Below are positions 54,801-64,000 of a DNA stretch of 64,000 nucleotides, one piece after another. The stretch covers positions 61,631-125,630 of the forward strand of contig NZ_MINO01000008.1 in the NCBI RefSeq assembly GCF_001757355.1, given 5' to 3'. The translations under genes were made by a program, and so were the position numbers. Positions within the stretch are counted from its first letter, which is position 1; each line of letters starts with the position of its first letter. Below the pieces are notes generated by a model. It worked only from the letters and a program-made list of their open reading frames with translations, was not told the DNA's origin and did no database searches. The stretch is from Sphingobium phenoxybenzoativorans (GTDB taxonomy: Bacteria > Pseudomonadota > Alphaproteobacteria > Sphingomonadales > Sphingomonadaceae).

Positions 54801-55196
54801 TCATTCCGCCTTCGCCTGCTCCGCGAAGCTGCGCACCGTCTCCGCCAGCGTCAGCGGATCGAAGGGTTTGGCGATGACGCCCAGCGCGCCCGCATCGATG
54901 AAACGGTCGATATCCCGTTGCCAGGCGCTGGCGGTGACGAACACGATCGGGATATTCGCGGTCCAGCCGCGCTCGCGCAGCGCCGCCATGACATCCGTGC
55001 CGGTCATGCCGGGCATCAACATGTCGATAAGCGCAAGATCGGGAACCCAGGCCCCCTGCTGCAACATCTCCAGCACATCCTGTCCTGAACTGGCGAGACG
55101 CACCTCCATCCCCGGATCGAGCGCGAGCGCCATCTCCACGATGGTTCGGATATCCGCTTCATCATCGACATATAAAATCTTCAACCTGTCGGTCAT
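54801..55196 (-). CDS. Single-domain response regulator
   Basis: A 131-residue CheY-like receiver. The acidic pocket is V-D-D-E at 10-13, the phosphorylated Asp is D58 (A-L-I-D-M-L-M-P-G), and K is in V-I-A-K-P-F-D-P. No output domain. The start overlaps the stop of the hybrid kinase gene (ATGA at 55193-55196), so they form one system. Confidence 0.92.
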   Translation of the reverse strand: MTDRLKILYVDDEADIRTIVEMALALDPGMEVRLASSGQDVLEMLQQGAWVPDLALIDMLMPGMTGTDVMAALRERGWTANIPIVFVTASAWQRDIDRFIDAGALGVIAKPFDPLTLAETVRSFAEQAKAE

Positions 55197-57670
55197 GACG
55201 CCTCCTCCCCCAGCTGGCGATCAAGAATCCCCATGACTGTTTCGACTAAATTAGGCAATGATTTCTTGGACTTGGTTAATATTACCTCGACATCGGTGGC
55301 CAGATCATGGCCGGAATCCTGCGCTGAATAGATGATGACCGGCGTGGCCGGCCCGCCTGCCGGTGACAAAGCGGGGAGAATGTCCAGGCCCGATCCATCG
55401 GGCAGCGCGATATCCACAATCGCAATATCGACGGCGTTCGTGGCGAGGAACGCCCGCGCGGAGGCAAGGTCCGTCGCCCGCGCGATCCGGGCGAGGCCGC
55501 TGAGCGCGTTTGCGGTGATCTCCAGCGTGTCGCTGTCATCATCGATGTGCAGGACAAGCGGCATTGACGTCGATGCGCGCCGGATCGCCGCGCTCACCGC
55601 TTCGTCCAGCCGGTCGGCGGCAATCGGCTTGGCTATCCAGTCGATAATGTCCAGCGCGGCCATCTGCGCTGGCTCCACCACAGGGTCGCTGGGCGCGATC
55701 GCGATCACGGGGAGGCTTCTGCCCGCAGGATTGTCCCGGATCGCCTGCACAATCTCCACGGCGTCGCCATCGGCGAACTGGAAATCCAGAACGAACGCCA
55801 GATAGGGACGCGTAGAGATGGCCGCCAGCGCCTCCTGCTGCGTATGGACGAGGTCGGCGCGAATGGCCCGTACCGAAAAGCCGGTGCTGATCGCCTGCGC
55901 TTCCGCCGCATCGGCATAGATCAGCAGGCGGGGGGCGCCGTTCAAATCCTCCTGCCCGGTCAGCGCATTCCACAGGGGGACGGCGAAAGCAAACAGGCTT
56001 CCGCCTCCCTCCGCATCCTCAAACCAGATCGTACCCCCATGATTATGCACGATTTCCCGCGATATAGTGAGACCAATGCCCGTCCCCGGCCCGGCCGTGT
56101 CCGACCGGCGCATCGCCTGCGCAAACCGCGTGAAAAGCCGCGCGCGCAATTCCGCGTCTATGCCCGGCCCCCGGTCGCGGACGGAAATGCACGCATCATT
56201 GTCCCGCACGCCAAGGGTCAGGGTGACGGCCGATCCGGCGGGCGAGAATTTGATCGCGTTGGACAGCAGGTTGGTGGCCACCTGCACGATACGGTCCTGG
56301 TCTCCGCGGACGATGACCGGCTGGCCCGGAAGGTCGATCTCCAGCAAGACATTATGCAGGTCCGCGACGGGACGCACGCCGTCCAGCGCCTGTTGCGCCA
56401 CGATGCGCAAATCCATCGGCTGAAAATCGAACCGCATCTCGCCCGACTGCATCTTCTCCACATCCAGCAGGTCGTTGACGATGCGGATAAGGCGGTTGGC
56501 GTTGTTTTCCGCGATGACGACCAGCCGCTGCACCGGCGCAGGAAGGTCATGCGCCGCCCCGCCGCGCAGCAAGCCGAGCGATCCGACAATGGAGGTCAGC
56601 GGCGTGCGCAGCTCATGGCTGACGGTGGAGAGGAACTGGTCCTTGAGCTGTTCAACCTTGTCCCGCTCCGACACGTCGCGGAAAGACGCCACGATATGCG
56701 CTCCGTCGGCCTGCTGCATGATGCCCAGCGCAACCTCCACCGGAACGGTCCCGCCATCGGCCGTTCGCGCCTTCACATGAGTCCGCAACGGCTGGGCCAG
56801 CCCTTCCGGGGTCAGGCCCAACCGGTCGAGAAACGCCCCTTCCCCCGGCGCGAGGTCGGCGATCAGCGATATGTCGCGGCGCATCAGCGCGGTCTTGGGA
56901 TAGCCGAACAGCTTTTCCGCCGCCCCGTTCAATATCTCTATTCCGCCGCTGGGGTTGATCAGGACCACGGCGTTAAAGTCGCTCTCGAACAGCGCCGCCT
57001 GCCGGTTATAGGCCTCCGCCGCGGCGCGGTTGGCCAGATAGCGGCCACGCCGGTTGCTCCACATCACATAGGCGATCAGGAAACCTATGAGCGAGACGGA
57101 CAACACCATGGACCAATAGATCAGCCGCGCCATGCCGGACCGGTCGGCGGCCTGCTGCTCGCTGCTGGCTACCCTGATATCCTGCAGGCGGATCAGCTTG
57201 GCGGTTTCCGCCTCTATGGAGTCCATCAGCGCCTTGCCGCGGCCGGAACCCACCATGGCGGCTGCGGCGGCAAGCCCGGACTGGTCGCGCGCCTCAATCA
57301 CGCTGCGCATCTCGACAAACTTGGCTTCGGTCAGGCGGTCCAGATGCCGCAGGGTGGTCTGCGTATTGCTGTCGCTGGCGGCGGCAAGACGGTCCAGTGC
57401 GGAAAGCTGCGCCGCCAGCCCGCTCTCCACCCGCTCGAACGGCGCCAGGAAACTTCTGTCGCCGGTCAGCGCATAGCCGCGCTGGCTCCGCTCCGCATCC
57501 TTCACGTCGCGGAGCAGCGTCTGCGCCGCATTCGCCTGCCTCAGAGAGAGGGAGGCGTCATGCAGATTGTGGAGATTGCGCTTATAGGCCGAACTGAGAG
57601 ACAGGCCCAATATCGTCAGCCCTATGGGCAATATCGCGGCAACCGCCAGGCTCCGCCAAAGCCTGGGCAT
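55193..57670 (-). CDS. Hybrid sensor histidine kinase (CHASE3, PAS, two REC domains)
   Basis: An 825-residue membrane kinase. In order: helix (about residues 8-27), periplasmic CHASE3 domain (about 30-180), helix (about 185-205), PAS (about 235-345), HisKA with H352 (V-S-H-E-L-R-T-P), HATPase_c (N-A-I-K-F-S-P, D-R-G-P-G-I-D, G-T-G-I-G-L-T), then two receiver domains: a first (about 580-700) with D in V-L-D-F-Q-F-A-D and a second (about 705-820) with the D-D-D-S pocket and I-V-D-I-A-L-P-D-G-S-G. The downstream single receiver gene completes a phosphorelay-like set without an obvious output. Confidence 0.92.
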   Translation of the reverse strand: MPRLWRSLAVAAILPIGLTILGLSLSSAYKRNLHNLHDASLSLRQANAAQTLLRDVKDAERSQRGYALTGDRSFLAPFERVESGLAAQLSALDRLAAASDSNTQTTLRHLDRLTEAKFVEMRSVIEARDQSGLAAAAAMVGSGRGKALMDSIEAETAKLIRLQDIRVASSEQQAADRSGMARLIYWSMVLSVSLIGFLIAYVMWSNRRGRYLANRAAAEAYNRQAALFESDFNAVVLINPSGGIEILNGAAEKLFGYPKTALMRRDISLIADLAPGEGAFLDRLGLTPEGLAQPLRTHVKARTADGGTVPVEVALGIMQQADGAHIVASFRDVSERDKVEQLKDQFLSTVSHELRTPLTSIVGSLGLLRGGAAHDLPAPVQRLVVIAENNANRLIRIVNDLLDVEKMQSGEMRFDFQPMDLRIVAQQALDGVRPVADLHNVLLEIDLPGQPVIVRGDQDRIVQVATNLLSNAIKFSPAGSAVTLTLGVRDNDACISVRDRGPGIDAELRARLFTRFAQAMRRSDTAGPGTGIGLTISREIVHNHGGTIWFEDAEGGGSLFAFAVPLWNALTGQEDLNGAPRLLIYADAAEAQAISTGFSVRAIRADLVHTQQEALAAISTRPYLAFVLDFQFADGDAVEIVQAIRDNPAGRSLPVIAIAPSDPVVEPAQMAALDIIDWIAKPIAADRLDEAVSAAIRRASTSMPLVLHIDDDSDTLEITANALSGLARIARATDLASARAFLATNAVDIAIVDIALPDGSGLDILPALSPAGGPATPVIIYSAQDSGHDLATDVEVILTKSKKSLPNLVETVMGILDRQLGEEAS

Positions 57671-57855
57671 TGCGCGACCGCGCTCATCAGCCAGGGGACC
57701 TGTGCTCTCCAGAAAATGGTTCCCTCATCCAAGGACGAACGACCTTGCTCAAAAAGTGAACCTGTCCGACCTCCAAGTCGAGCACAATGCCAACTGCAAC
57801 CGTTACGAATGCTTCCCTTATTGAATTATCGAAACATTCATTATCTTAATCTGGA

Positions 57856-58341
57856 TTAAGCCGCCTTCGCTTCCAGATCGAGCAGATGCTTTTTGGCGGC
57901 AAGACCGCCGGCAAAACCGGTCAGCTTGCCGGTCGATCCGATCACCCGGTGACAGGGCGCGATGATGGAAATCGGATTCCTGCCATTTGCCGCGCCAACC
58001 GCACGTGATGCGGAGGGTTTGCCGATCTGGCTCGCAATCTCTCCATAGCTGCGGGTTTCGCCGAAGGGGATGGTGAGCAATGCGCCCCAGACCGCGCGCT
58101 GAAATTCGCTTCCCCGGAAATCGAGCGGCACGGAAAAGACTTTCAGCTTCCCCTCAAAATAGGCCGCCAACTGGCGCGCCGCTTGCTCCAGCACCGGATG
58201 ATCCGCCTCGTCCGACACCGGCCCCAGGCGCACCCGGCCGGGATCGTCATCCTGCCACAGGATCGCCGCCAGCCCCTTTTCGCTGGCGACCAGCGTCAGG
58301 GCGCCGACCGGCGAAGCAATGATCTTGCGCGAATAGGCCAT
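57856..58341 (-). CDS. ogt: Methylated-DNA-[protein]-cysteine S-methyltransferase
   Basis: A 161-residue suicide repair protein that removes O6-alkyl groups from guanine. The acceptor cysteine is C130 in I-A-P-C-H-R-V-I-G-S-T-G. The Arg finger region R-S-Y-G-E-I-A is present. AAGGAG lies 7 bases before the ATG at 58341; a longer frame upstream is an artefact. No AdaA domain, so it is a simple Ogt-type protein. Confidence 0.95.
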   Translation of the reverse strand: MAYSRKIIASPVGALTLVASEKGLAAILWQDDDPGRVRLGPVSDEADHPVLEQAARQLAAYFEGKLKVFSVPLDFRGSEFQRAVWGALLTIPFGETRSYGEIASQIGKPSASRAVGAANGRNPISIIAPCHRVIGSTGKLTGFAGGLAAKKHLLDLEAKAA

Positions 58342-58466
58342 GACATATCTCCTTGTCCTGCAGACGGGCCGCGAAAATCCGGGGCCGTCTGTTTTGCAGG
58401 ACATGCTATGGCCGATGCGGTTCGCCTGCGCTTCCCGGCGATTGCGTTCAAAACCGGTGTGCGCGG

Positions 58467-59267
58467 TCAGTGAACGAAACGCGCCACGACATCGCGATAG
58501 GAGCGGCTGACCTTCACCTGCGCGCCGGATTCCAGCACCAGGAAGCATTCGCCGTTGGTGTGCGGCTTCACCTGCCGCACCTGGCTCAGATTGACGATGG
58601 TGGAGCGGTGGACGCGCTGGAAATTGCGCGGATCCAGCCGCTTTTCCAGATCCTTCATCGTCTCGCGCAGGATCAGCGAATTGTCGGCGGTGTAGATGCA
58701 CATATAATCGCCGGCGGCGTCGATCCGCTCGATCGAATCCACGTCCACCCGGAATATCTGGCCGCGATCCTTGATGTTGATCAGCTTTTCGAAACGGCTG
58801 GAGGCCGGCGTATCCTCCTCCGTGACGAAATCGCTCATCGCCTGCGGAGCGACCTCGGCCAGCACCTCGCGCAGCCGTTCCGCTTCCTGCACCTGCCGCT
58901 TCTGGCCCAGCCGTTGGCGCACGCGGTCCAGCGCGTCGGCCAGGCGGTCCTGCTCCACCGGCTTCATCAGATAGTCGACGGCCTGCGCCTCGAACGCGCG
59001 GATCGCATGATCGCTGAACGCGGTGACAAAGATGAACAGGGGCGGCTCTATCTCCATCATGCCCTGCACGACGGAAAAGCCGTCAAATCCGGGCATCTGG
59101 ATGTCGAGGAAAACAAGGTCCGGTTTGTGGGTCTTGATTGACCGGATGGCTTCACGGCCGTTCATGCATGTGTCGATGATTTCGACATCTTCATGCGCCT
59201 CAAGGCGCAGTTTCAACCCCTGGATGGCAAGGCTTTCGTCATCCACGAGGATCGTTCTGATTGTCAT
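58467..59267 (-). CDS. LytTR-family DNA-binding response regulator
   Basis: A 266-residue regulator with an N-terminal receiver (residues 1-125; phosphorylated D55 in L-V-F-L-D-I-Q-M-P-G) and a C-terminal LytTR DNA-binding domain (about 160-265: I-E-R-I-D-A-A-G-D-Y-M-C-I-Y, then R-V-H-R-S-T-I-V-N-L). Its start overlaps the stop of the kinase (ATGA). Confidence 0.95.
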   Translation of the reverse strand: MTIRTILVDDESLAIQGLKLRLEAHEDVEIIDTCMNGREAIRSIKTHKPDLVFLDIQMPGFDGFSVVQGMMEIEPPLFIFVTAFSDHAIRAFEAQAVDYLMKPVEQDRLADALDRVRQRLGQKRQVQEAERLREVLAEVAPQAMSDFVTEEDTPASSRFEKLINIKDRGQIFRVDVDSIERIDAAGDYMCIYTADNSLILRETMKDLEKRLDPRNFQRVHRSTIVNLSQVRQVKPHTNGECFLVLESGAQVKVSRSYRDVVARFVH

Positions 59268-60361
59268 GCGGCCACTTTCGTCTGTTCTTCCGTTACGAGG
59301 GGCATTTCTATGGTCACAGAAAAACCGCCTCCCGGCGTGGAACGCGCATCGAACGAATGTCGTTCCCCATAGGCCTGGAATAATCTGTCCTTGATATTCG
59401 CCAGGCCAACGCCGGTGGACAGGTTCGGCCTGACATTGGCTTCATTCAATCCCGGACCCGTATCGGACACGACGATCCGCACATTTTCACCGGCAGGCTG
59501 CGCCGTGACGGTGATTTCGGCGCCCTCCTCCTTTGGCGCGACGGCATATTTGATGGCGTTTTCCACCAGCGGCTGCAGCAACAGGGACGGAAGCCGGGCT
59601 TGCGAGACGGAGGAGTCGATGGCAAAAACCGACTGCAGCCGGTGCTCGAACCGCATCTTTTCAATGTCCAGATAGAGCTTCAGCGTCTCCACCTCCTGCT
59701 CCAGCGTCACCTGCGCCGTGGGTTCGTTGATCAGCGTGTAGCGCAGGAAGGATGACAGGCGGGACAGCATTGCGTTCGCCCGGTCGGTTTCCTTGAGCAG
59801 CACCAGGGTCGAGATGCTGTTGAGCGTGTTGAACAGGAAATGGGGATTGAGCTGATAGCGCAGCATCGCAAGCTGCGCGGAACTCGCCTGGGTTTCCAGA
59901 TGCAGCAACTGGTCGGCCTGCTGCTCCACCGTCAGATAGAAATTGATCGCATAATAAAGGGCCGACCATGCGCCGAGCAGCGTGGTGCTGAGATAGGCGG
60001 CGCCCAGGAAAAGCTGCAGCCCCGCCGTATCGCTGCCCCGGTTCTGGGTGGAAAAGACCCAGGAGTCGATGAACGCGCACATGCCCGCCGCCACGAGAAT
60101 CACCAGGATCGACACGCCCCAGGTGACGATCGGCCGCTGGCGCAGCAGCAGGCGGAAGATCACCGCCATCAACAATGTTACTGAATAGCCGGTGACGGTG
60201 GAGATCAGCACTGGCACCAGGCTGGACAATGGCTGCCCATTGGCCACGGTGGACGACGCGCGGAGCAGGAAGGCGCCAAGCCAGCCCAGCGTCTGCAGAT
60301 TCCAGAAAGCGCGATTCTTGTCCGCAAAAAACGGTTCGGCTTGAAGTGGCGTGACCGACAT
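59264..60361 (-). CDS. LytS/YehU-type sensor histidine kinase
   Basis: A 365-residue membrane kinase with about four helices in the first 150 residues, a His_kinase domain (A-M-L-R-Y-Q-L-N-P-H-F-L-F-N-T-L-N-S-I, the phosphorylated His in N-P-H-F) and HATPase (P-L-V-E-N-A-I-K-Y-A, S-D-T-G-P-G-L, G-V-G-L-A-N). It partners with the LytTR regulator downstream, and together they form a typical two-component operon of unknown signal. Confidence 0.93.
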   Translation of the reverse strand: MSVTPLQAEPFFADKNRAFWNLQTLGWLGAFLLRASSTVANGQPLSSLVPVLISTVTGYSVTLLMAVIFRLLLRQRPIVTWGVSILVILVAAGMCAFIDSWVFSTQNRGSDTAGLQLFLGAAYLSTTLLGAWSALYYAINFYLTVEQQADQLLHLETQASSAQLAMLRYQLNPHFLFNTLNSISTLVLLKETDRANAMLSRLSSFLRYTLINEPTAQVTLEQEVETLKLYLDIEKMRFEHRLQSVFAIDSSVSQARLPSLLLQPLVENAIKYAVAPKEEGAEITVTAQPAGENVRIVVSDTGPGLNEANVRPNLSTGVGLANIKDRLFQAYGERHSFDARSTPGGGFSVTIEMPLVTEEQTKVAA

Positions 60362-60423
60362 CCGGCAGAGACTAGCGAATTATCGGAAAAGGGTGAAGGG
60401 CAAGCTGACGCGCGGACGCAGGA

Positions 60424-60918
60424 TCAGGCGGCGATTTCTTCTTCGCCGCCCACCGGCGCGATTTCGTCCGGGTAAATCCACACCAGATCGCACAGGCCGA
60501 GCGTGCGGCCGTCATGCGACAGGATGTGGATCGGCTGGATCGGCTGACCGTCGCGGCGGTCGGCAAGCGTCGGCACGGACGGCACGCCGCATTCCCACTT
60601 TTCGCCCCACTGCCGCAGGGCGATCATCACCGGGGCCAGTTCCTTGCCCTTTTCGGTCAGGCGATATTCCACCTTGCGCCGGTCGCAGGTCATCGTCTCC
60701 CGCACCATGATGCCCTTTTCGACCAGCCGCGCCAGGCGATTGGCCAGGATGTTGCGGGCGATGCCCAGCGTGGACTGAAAATCCTCGAAATGCCGGATAC
60801 CGGCCAACGCGCCGCGCAGGATGAGGAACGACCATTTCTCCCCCATCGCCTCGAGCGCACTGGGCAGGCCGCAAATCGGGGCGCAGGATAACTGCTCACG
60901 GGAAACTTCGTCCAGCAT
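60424..60918 (-). CDS. HxlR-family transcriptional regulator
   Basis: A 164-residue winged-helix regulator with the HxlR pattern M-G-E-K-W-S-F-L-I-L-R-G then H-F-E-D-F-Q-S-T-L-G-I-A-R-N-I-L and a C-terminal extension of about 50 residues. The N-terminal Cys of C-A-P-I-C-G are near the HTH start, so it could sense thiol-reactive compounds. The start at 60918 is nearest the fold; an ATG at 60954 is also in frame. Its neighbours are the two-component pair and rsh. Confidence 0.88.
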   Translation of the reverse strand: MLDEVSREQLSCAPICGLPSALEAMGEKWSFLILRGALAGIRHFEDFQSTLGIARNILANRLARLVEKGIMVRETMTCDRRKVEYRLTEKGKELAPVMIALRQWGEKWECGVPSVPTLADRRDGQPIQPIHILSHDGRTLGLCDLVWIYPDEIAPVGGEEEIAA

Positions 60919-61132
60919 GACTCCGTAGATACTCCAAATCGCGCGGTGTTGCAAAATTGTGACCGCCGCGCGGAATCATTCTGCAATATAAGTTTGCAAT
61001 CAAAACGTATCAATGCCCTGAAGGTCCGTCCGGTTTCTCGAGTGTGGCCAAAAAACCAAGGCGTTCCGCCAATATGCCTTACCGTGCCTTTTTTGTTGCA
61101 TAGCGACAAAAATCCCCCACATCGGTAAACAT

Positions 61133-63226
61133 ATGTTGCGCCAGTATGAACTTGTTGAACGTGTGAAACGCTACGATCCGGACGCGGACGAAGCGATGAT
61201 CAATCGCGCCTACGTCTTTTCCGTGCAGAAGCATGGCAGCCAGAAGCGCGCCAGCGGGGACCCCTATTTCAGCCATCCGATCGAGGTGGCGGGCATCCTC
61301 ACCGACCTGTATCTGGACGATCAGACGATCGTGACGGCCCTGCTGCACGACACGATCGAGGATACGCTGGTCACGCATGACGAGATCGAGAGCGTGTTCG
61401 GCAAGGACGTCGCCCGCCTGGTCGATGGCGTCACCAAGCTCAGCAAGATAGAGGCGCAATCCGAAACAGAGCGCGCGGCCGAAAATCTCCGCAAATTCCT
61501 GCTGGCGATGTCGGACGATATCCGCGTGCTGTTGGTCAAGCTGGCCGACCGGCTGCACAATATGCGCACGCTGCACTTCATCAAGAATGAGGAGAAGCGC
61601 CGCCGCATCGCCCGCGAGACGATGGATATCTACGCCCCGCTCGCGGAGCGGATCGGCATGTATGATTTCATGCGCGAGATGCAGTTGCTGGCGTTCCGCG
61701 AGCTGGAACCGGAAGCCTATGGCAGCATCACCCGGCGACTGGAGCAACTGAAGGAAGGCGGCGGCGACAAGGTGGCGCGGATCGCCTCCGGCTTGCAGAT
61801 GCTGCTGGGCAATGCGGGCATCCGCGTCACTGTGTCGGGGCGGGAGAAGCATCCCTATTCCATCTGGCGCAAGATGCAGGAGCGGCACATCAGCTTCGAG
61901 CAGCTTACAGACGTCATGGCGTTCCGCGTCATCACCGACAGCACGGAGGATTGCTATCGCGCCCTGGGCATCATCCATCAGAAGCACAAGATGGTGCCCG
62001 GCCGGTTCAAGGATTATATCTCCACGCCCAAGCGCAATGGCTACCGGTCGCTGCACACGACCGTCATCATGAGCGAGAATGCGCGGATCGAGGTCCAGAT
62101 CCGCAGCCGTGAAATGCACCGGGACAGCGAGTTCGGTCTCGCCGCGCACTGGGCCTATAAGCAGGGCGAGGGCAAGCCGGACGGCCAGGCTGGCTGGCTC
62201 CGCGATCTGGTCGAAATCCTGGAGCAGAGCCAGGACCCGGACGAGCTTCTCGAACATACCCGCATGGCGATGTATCAGGATCGCATCTTCGCCTTCACGC
62301 CCAAGGGGGAGCTGCACCAGTTGCCCAAGGGGTCGACGCCGGTCGACTTCGCCTATGCCGTGCACACCAGCCTTGGCAACCAGACGGTCGGCGCGAAGGT
62401 GAACGGCCGGGTCGTGCCGCTGCGCACGACGCTGGAAAATGGCGATCAGGTCGACATCCTCAAATCCGACGGGCAGGAGCCGCAGCCCGGCTGGCTGACC
62501 TTCGCCATCACTGGCAAGGCGCGCGCCGCCATCCGCCGCTACATCCGCCACAAGCAGCGGGACGAGACGATCGCGCTGGGCGAGAAGCTGTTTGAGGAAA
62601 TCGCCAGCCGCCTGCCGGTCGAGGTTGGCGACAAGGCGATGAAGGCCGGGCTGAAGCGCCTGAAGCTGACCGATCGCGCCGGACTGATGATCGCCATCGC
62701 GACGCATCGCGTCACGGACGGCGAAGTCATGGAGGCGCTGATCCCCGGCTCCACCAGCGGCGAGGGAGCGGAGGAAGCGCATCCCCGCCAGCATAACCCG
62801 GTGTCGATCCGCGGCCTGACGCCCGGCATCGCCTATCAGCTTGGCGACTGCTGCCACCCGGTGCCCGGCGACCGCATCGTCGGCATCCGCCGCACGGGGG
62901 AGCCGATCGAAGTCCATACGATCGACTGCTCATCGCTGGAGGCTGGCGCGGACGCGGACTGGGTCGACCTGGCCTGGGACGTGAAGTCGAAGGGCGGCAC
63001 CGCACGCCTGTCGATCATCGTCAAGAACCAGCCCGGCGCGCTGGCATCGGTCGCCAACATCTTCGGCGCGAACAAGGCGAACATCCTCAACCTGCAGCTT
63101 GTGAACCGCGAAGGGCCGTTCCACACCGACATCATCGACCTGGAGGTGCAGGACGCCGCCCACCTGATGCGGATATTGTCGGCGCTGCGCTCACTGGAAA
63201 TCGTCGTGCAGGCGGACCGGGTTTAG
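61133..63226 (+). CDS. rsh: Bifunctional (p)ppGpp synthetase/hydrolase
   Basis: A 697-residue Rsh protein that makes and breaks the alarmone (p)ppGpp. In order: HD hydrolase domain (H-D-T-I-E-D near residue 76), RelA/SpoT synthetase domain (about 240-360), TGS (about 380-445) and C-terminal ACT (about 620-697, N-Q-P-G-A-L-A-S-V-A-N). The HD-motif residues and the synthetase E-D pattern E-V-Q-I-R-S-R are intact, so both activities are expected, as in alphaproteobacteria with one Rsh. Confidence 0.96.
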   Translation: MLRQYELVERVKRYDPDADEAMINRAYVFSVQKHGSQKRASGDPYFSHPIEVAGILTDLYLDDQTIVTALLHDTIEDTLVTHDEIESVFGKDVARLVDGVTKLSKIEAQSETERAAENLRKFLLAMSDDIRVLLVKLADRLHNMRTLHFIKNEEKRRRIARETMDIYAPLAERIGMYDFMREMQLLAFRELEPEAYGSITRRLEQLKEGGGDKVARIASGLQMLLGNAGIRVTVSGREKHPYSIWRKMQERHISFEQLTDVMAFRVITDSTEDCYRALGIIHQKHKMVPGRFKDYISTPKRNGYRSLHTTVIMSENARIEVQIRSREMHRDSEFGLAAHWAYKQGEGKPDGQAGWLRDLVEILEQSQDPDELLEHTRMAMYQDRIFAFTPKGELHQLPKGSTPVDFAYAVHTSLGNQTVGAKVNGRVVPLRTTLENGDQVDILKSDGQEPQPGWLTFAITGKARAAIRRYIRHKQRDETIALGEKLFEEIASRLPVEVGDKAMKAGLKRLKLTDRAGLMIAIATHRVTDGEVMEALIPGSTSGEGAEEAHPRQHNPVSIRGLTPGIAYQLGDCCHPVPGDRIVGIRRTGEPIEVHTIDCSSLEAGADADWVDLAWDVKSKGGTARLSIIVKNQPGALASVANIFGANKANILNLQLVNREGPFHTDIIDLEVQDAAHLMRILSALRSLEIVVQADRV

Positions 63227-63250
63227 GGATCGCCAAGTTTAAGTAGAATC

Positions 63251-63316
63251 GTGCTCCTGCGACAGCAGGAGCCCAGTCCCACCGTCTGAACTGGACTCCT
63301 GCTTTCGCAGGAGCAC
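63251..63316. repeat. Compound palindromic repeat between rsh and the TPR gene
   Basis: Outer inverted arms GTGCTCCTGC (63251-63260) and GCAGGAGCAC (63307-63316) are perfect. Inside are the hairpin GCTCCTGC-GACA-GCAGGAGC (63253-63272) and, at 63287-63313, a 27-base element shared with 39672-39698. It lies between two convergent genes. Confidence 0.65.
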
Positions 63317-63333
63317 ACTGCATTAACAACGCA

Positions 63334-64000
63334 TTAAAGCGCCGCCAGCTTCGCCTTGTCGCCAACCGCCGCATAGGCGCTGTCGAGATGCCCTTTCAGC
63401 ATCGGATGTCCCGGCGCCAGCGCCAGCGCCTTTTCCAGCACATCGACGGCGCGCTGCTTCTGCCCGGCCTGCAGCATCGTCCAGCCATAGACGTCCGCCG
63501 CAACGGGATTGAGCGGCTGCAGCCGGTAAGCCTTGGCCGCATAGGCAAGCGCCCGCACCTTTTCGCCCTTACCGAGCCATGCCCAGGCGAGGTCAGCCAT
63601 CAACAGCGCGTCATTATTGCCCGCCCGCGCTGAAAGCGGCTCCAGCAGCGCGATCGCCCGGTCCCAGTTGCGGACGCTGAGCCAGGCCGATGCGGCGATG
63701 CGGGTCGCCTCGAAACTTCCCGGATTCTGACTGAGATAGAGGCTCAATATCTGCGCGGCGCGCTCCGGCTGCCCGGCCCGCCGCCACGCCGACACCAGCC
63801 GCAGCGCCACATCCTCGGAAAAACGCAGGTCCGCCGCCTGCTCGTAGGCTCGCGCCGCTTTGTCCGGCTGCCCGGCCGCCAGCAACGCATCGCCCAGAAT
63901 GACATGCGCCGCCGGCGCGCCCATATTGGCGTTGCGCAGCGCGGTCGCGCGGGACACCGCAGCGCCTGCCTGACCCATGGACAGCAGCGCCCGGACATAG
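63334..64000 (-). CDS. Tetratricopeptide-repeat protein (cut by window edge)
   Basis: At least 222 codons of a TPR-rich protein that continue past the right edge, because codons upstream of the first Met (63978) are open and in TPR style (Y-V-R-A-L-L-S-M-G-Q-A-G-A-A). The repeats have the W/L/G/Y/A/F/A/P pattern (for example A-R-A-Y-E-Q-A-A-D-L-R-F-S-E and V-L-E-K-A-L-A-L-A-P-G-H-P). The C-terminus ends at 63334. TPR proteins bind partner proteins; the N-terminus and function are not visible. Confidence 0.85.
   Translation of the reverse strand, partial: YVRALLSMGQAGAAVSRATALRNANMGAPAAHVILGDALLAAGQPDKAARAYEQAADLRFSEDVALRLVSAWRRAGQPERAAQILSLYLSQNPGSFEATRIAASAWLSVRNWDRAIALLEPLSARAGNNDALLMADLAWAWLGKGEKVRALAYAAKAYRLQPLNPVAADVYGWTMLQAGQKQRAVDVLEKALALAPGHPMLKGHLDSAYAAVGDKAKLAAL

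Noticed and set aside
61079..62917. A minus-strand 612-codon frame opposite rsh
   Set aside because: Antisense shadow; rsh has intact HD, synthetase, TGS and ACT domains.

Overview
The window looks like chromosome of an alphaproteobacterium of the order Sphingomonadales (Sphingobium/Sphingomonas-like). The evidence is high GC with low-GC patches, TonB receptors driven by FecI/FecR pairs, a PhoK-type alkaline phosphatase, one bifunctional Rsh in place of separate RelA and SpoT, the ctaC-ctaD-ctaB-ctaG-ctaE order with DUF983 and SURF1, and short palindromic intergenic repeats of the kind common in sphingomonads (for example the TTCGACAAGCTCAGG core). No transposase, integrase, CRISPR array or phage gene was seen.

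1-8.6 kb is catabolic. It holds a P450 cut by the left edge with its TetR-type regulator, then an Lrp/AsnC regulator divergent from an AceE-like E1 and a lipoyl E2, an alpha/beta hydrolase and ACC deaminase (acdS). ACC deaminase releases 2-oxobutyrate, a plausible substrate of the E1/E2 pair, so the block reads as an ACC/2-oxobutyrate utilisation module.

8.6-23.4 kb is accessory and holds two surface-signalling loci. The first has FecR, FecI, two tandem secreted amidohydrolases and a TonB receptor without a signalling domain. The second, in visibly lower-GC DNA next to a tRNA-Gln, has FecI, FecR, a TonB receptor with the STN signalling domain and another amidohydrolase. A small HxlR/NTF2-like/SDR unit lies between them. 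Pairing an uptake receptor with a hydrolase suggests import and breakdown of organic compounds rather than plain siderophore uptake; this is inference.

23.8-42 kb is mixed: tRNA-Gln, MarR and XRE-cupin regulators, an EamA exporter, proC, YbjN-like, ubiK, tspO, an RND pump with its adaptor, tlyA, a DsbD-like reductase, phoK, DUF983, a TetR with a very clear operator, an rRNA methyltransferase-like gene and thrC.

42-49 kb is the aa3-type cytochrome c oxidase cluster (SURF1, DUF983, DUF3291, ctaE, ctaG, a 42-residue membrane protein, ctaB, ctaD, ctaC), all on the minus strand with many overlapping stop/start codons. 49-54 kb holds pyrE, pdxJ, acpS, lepB and an AI-2E-family transporter, then an unknown protein, an FKBP isomerase and rpsU. 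54.8-64 kb is signalling: a response regulator with a hybrid kinase, ogt, a LytTR regulator with its kinase, an HxlR regulator, rsh and a TPR protein cut by the right edge.
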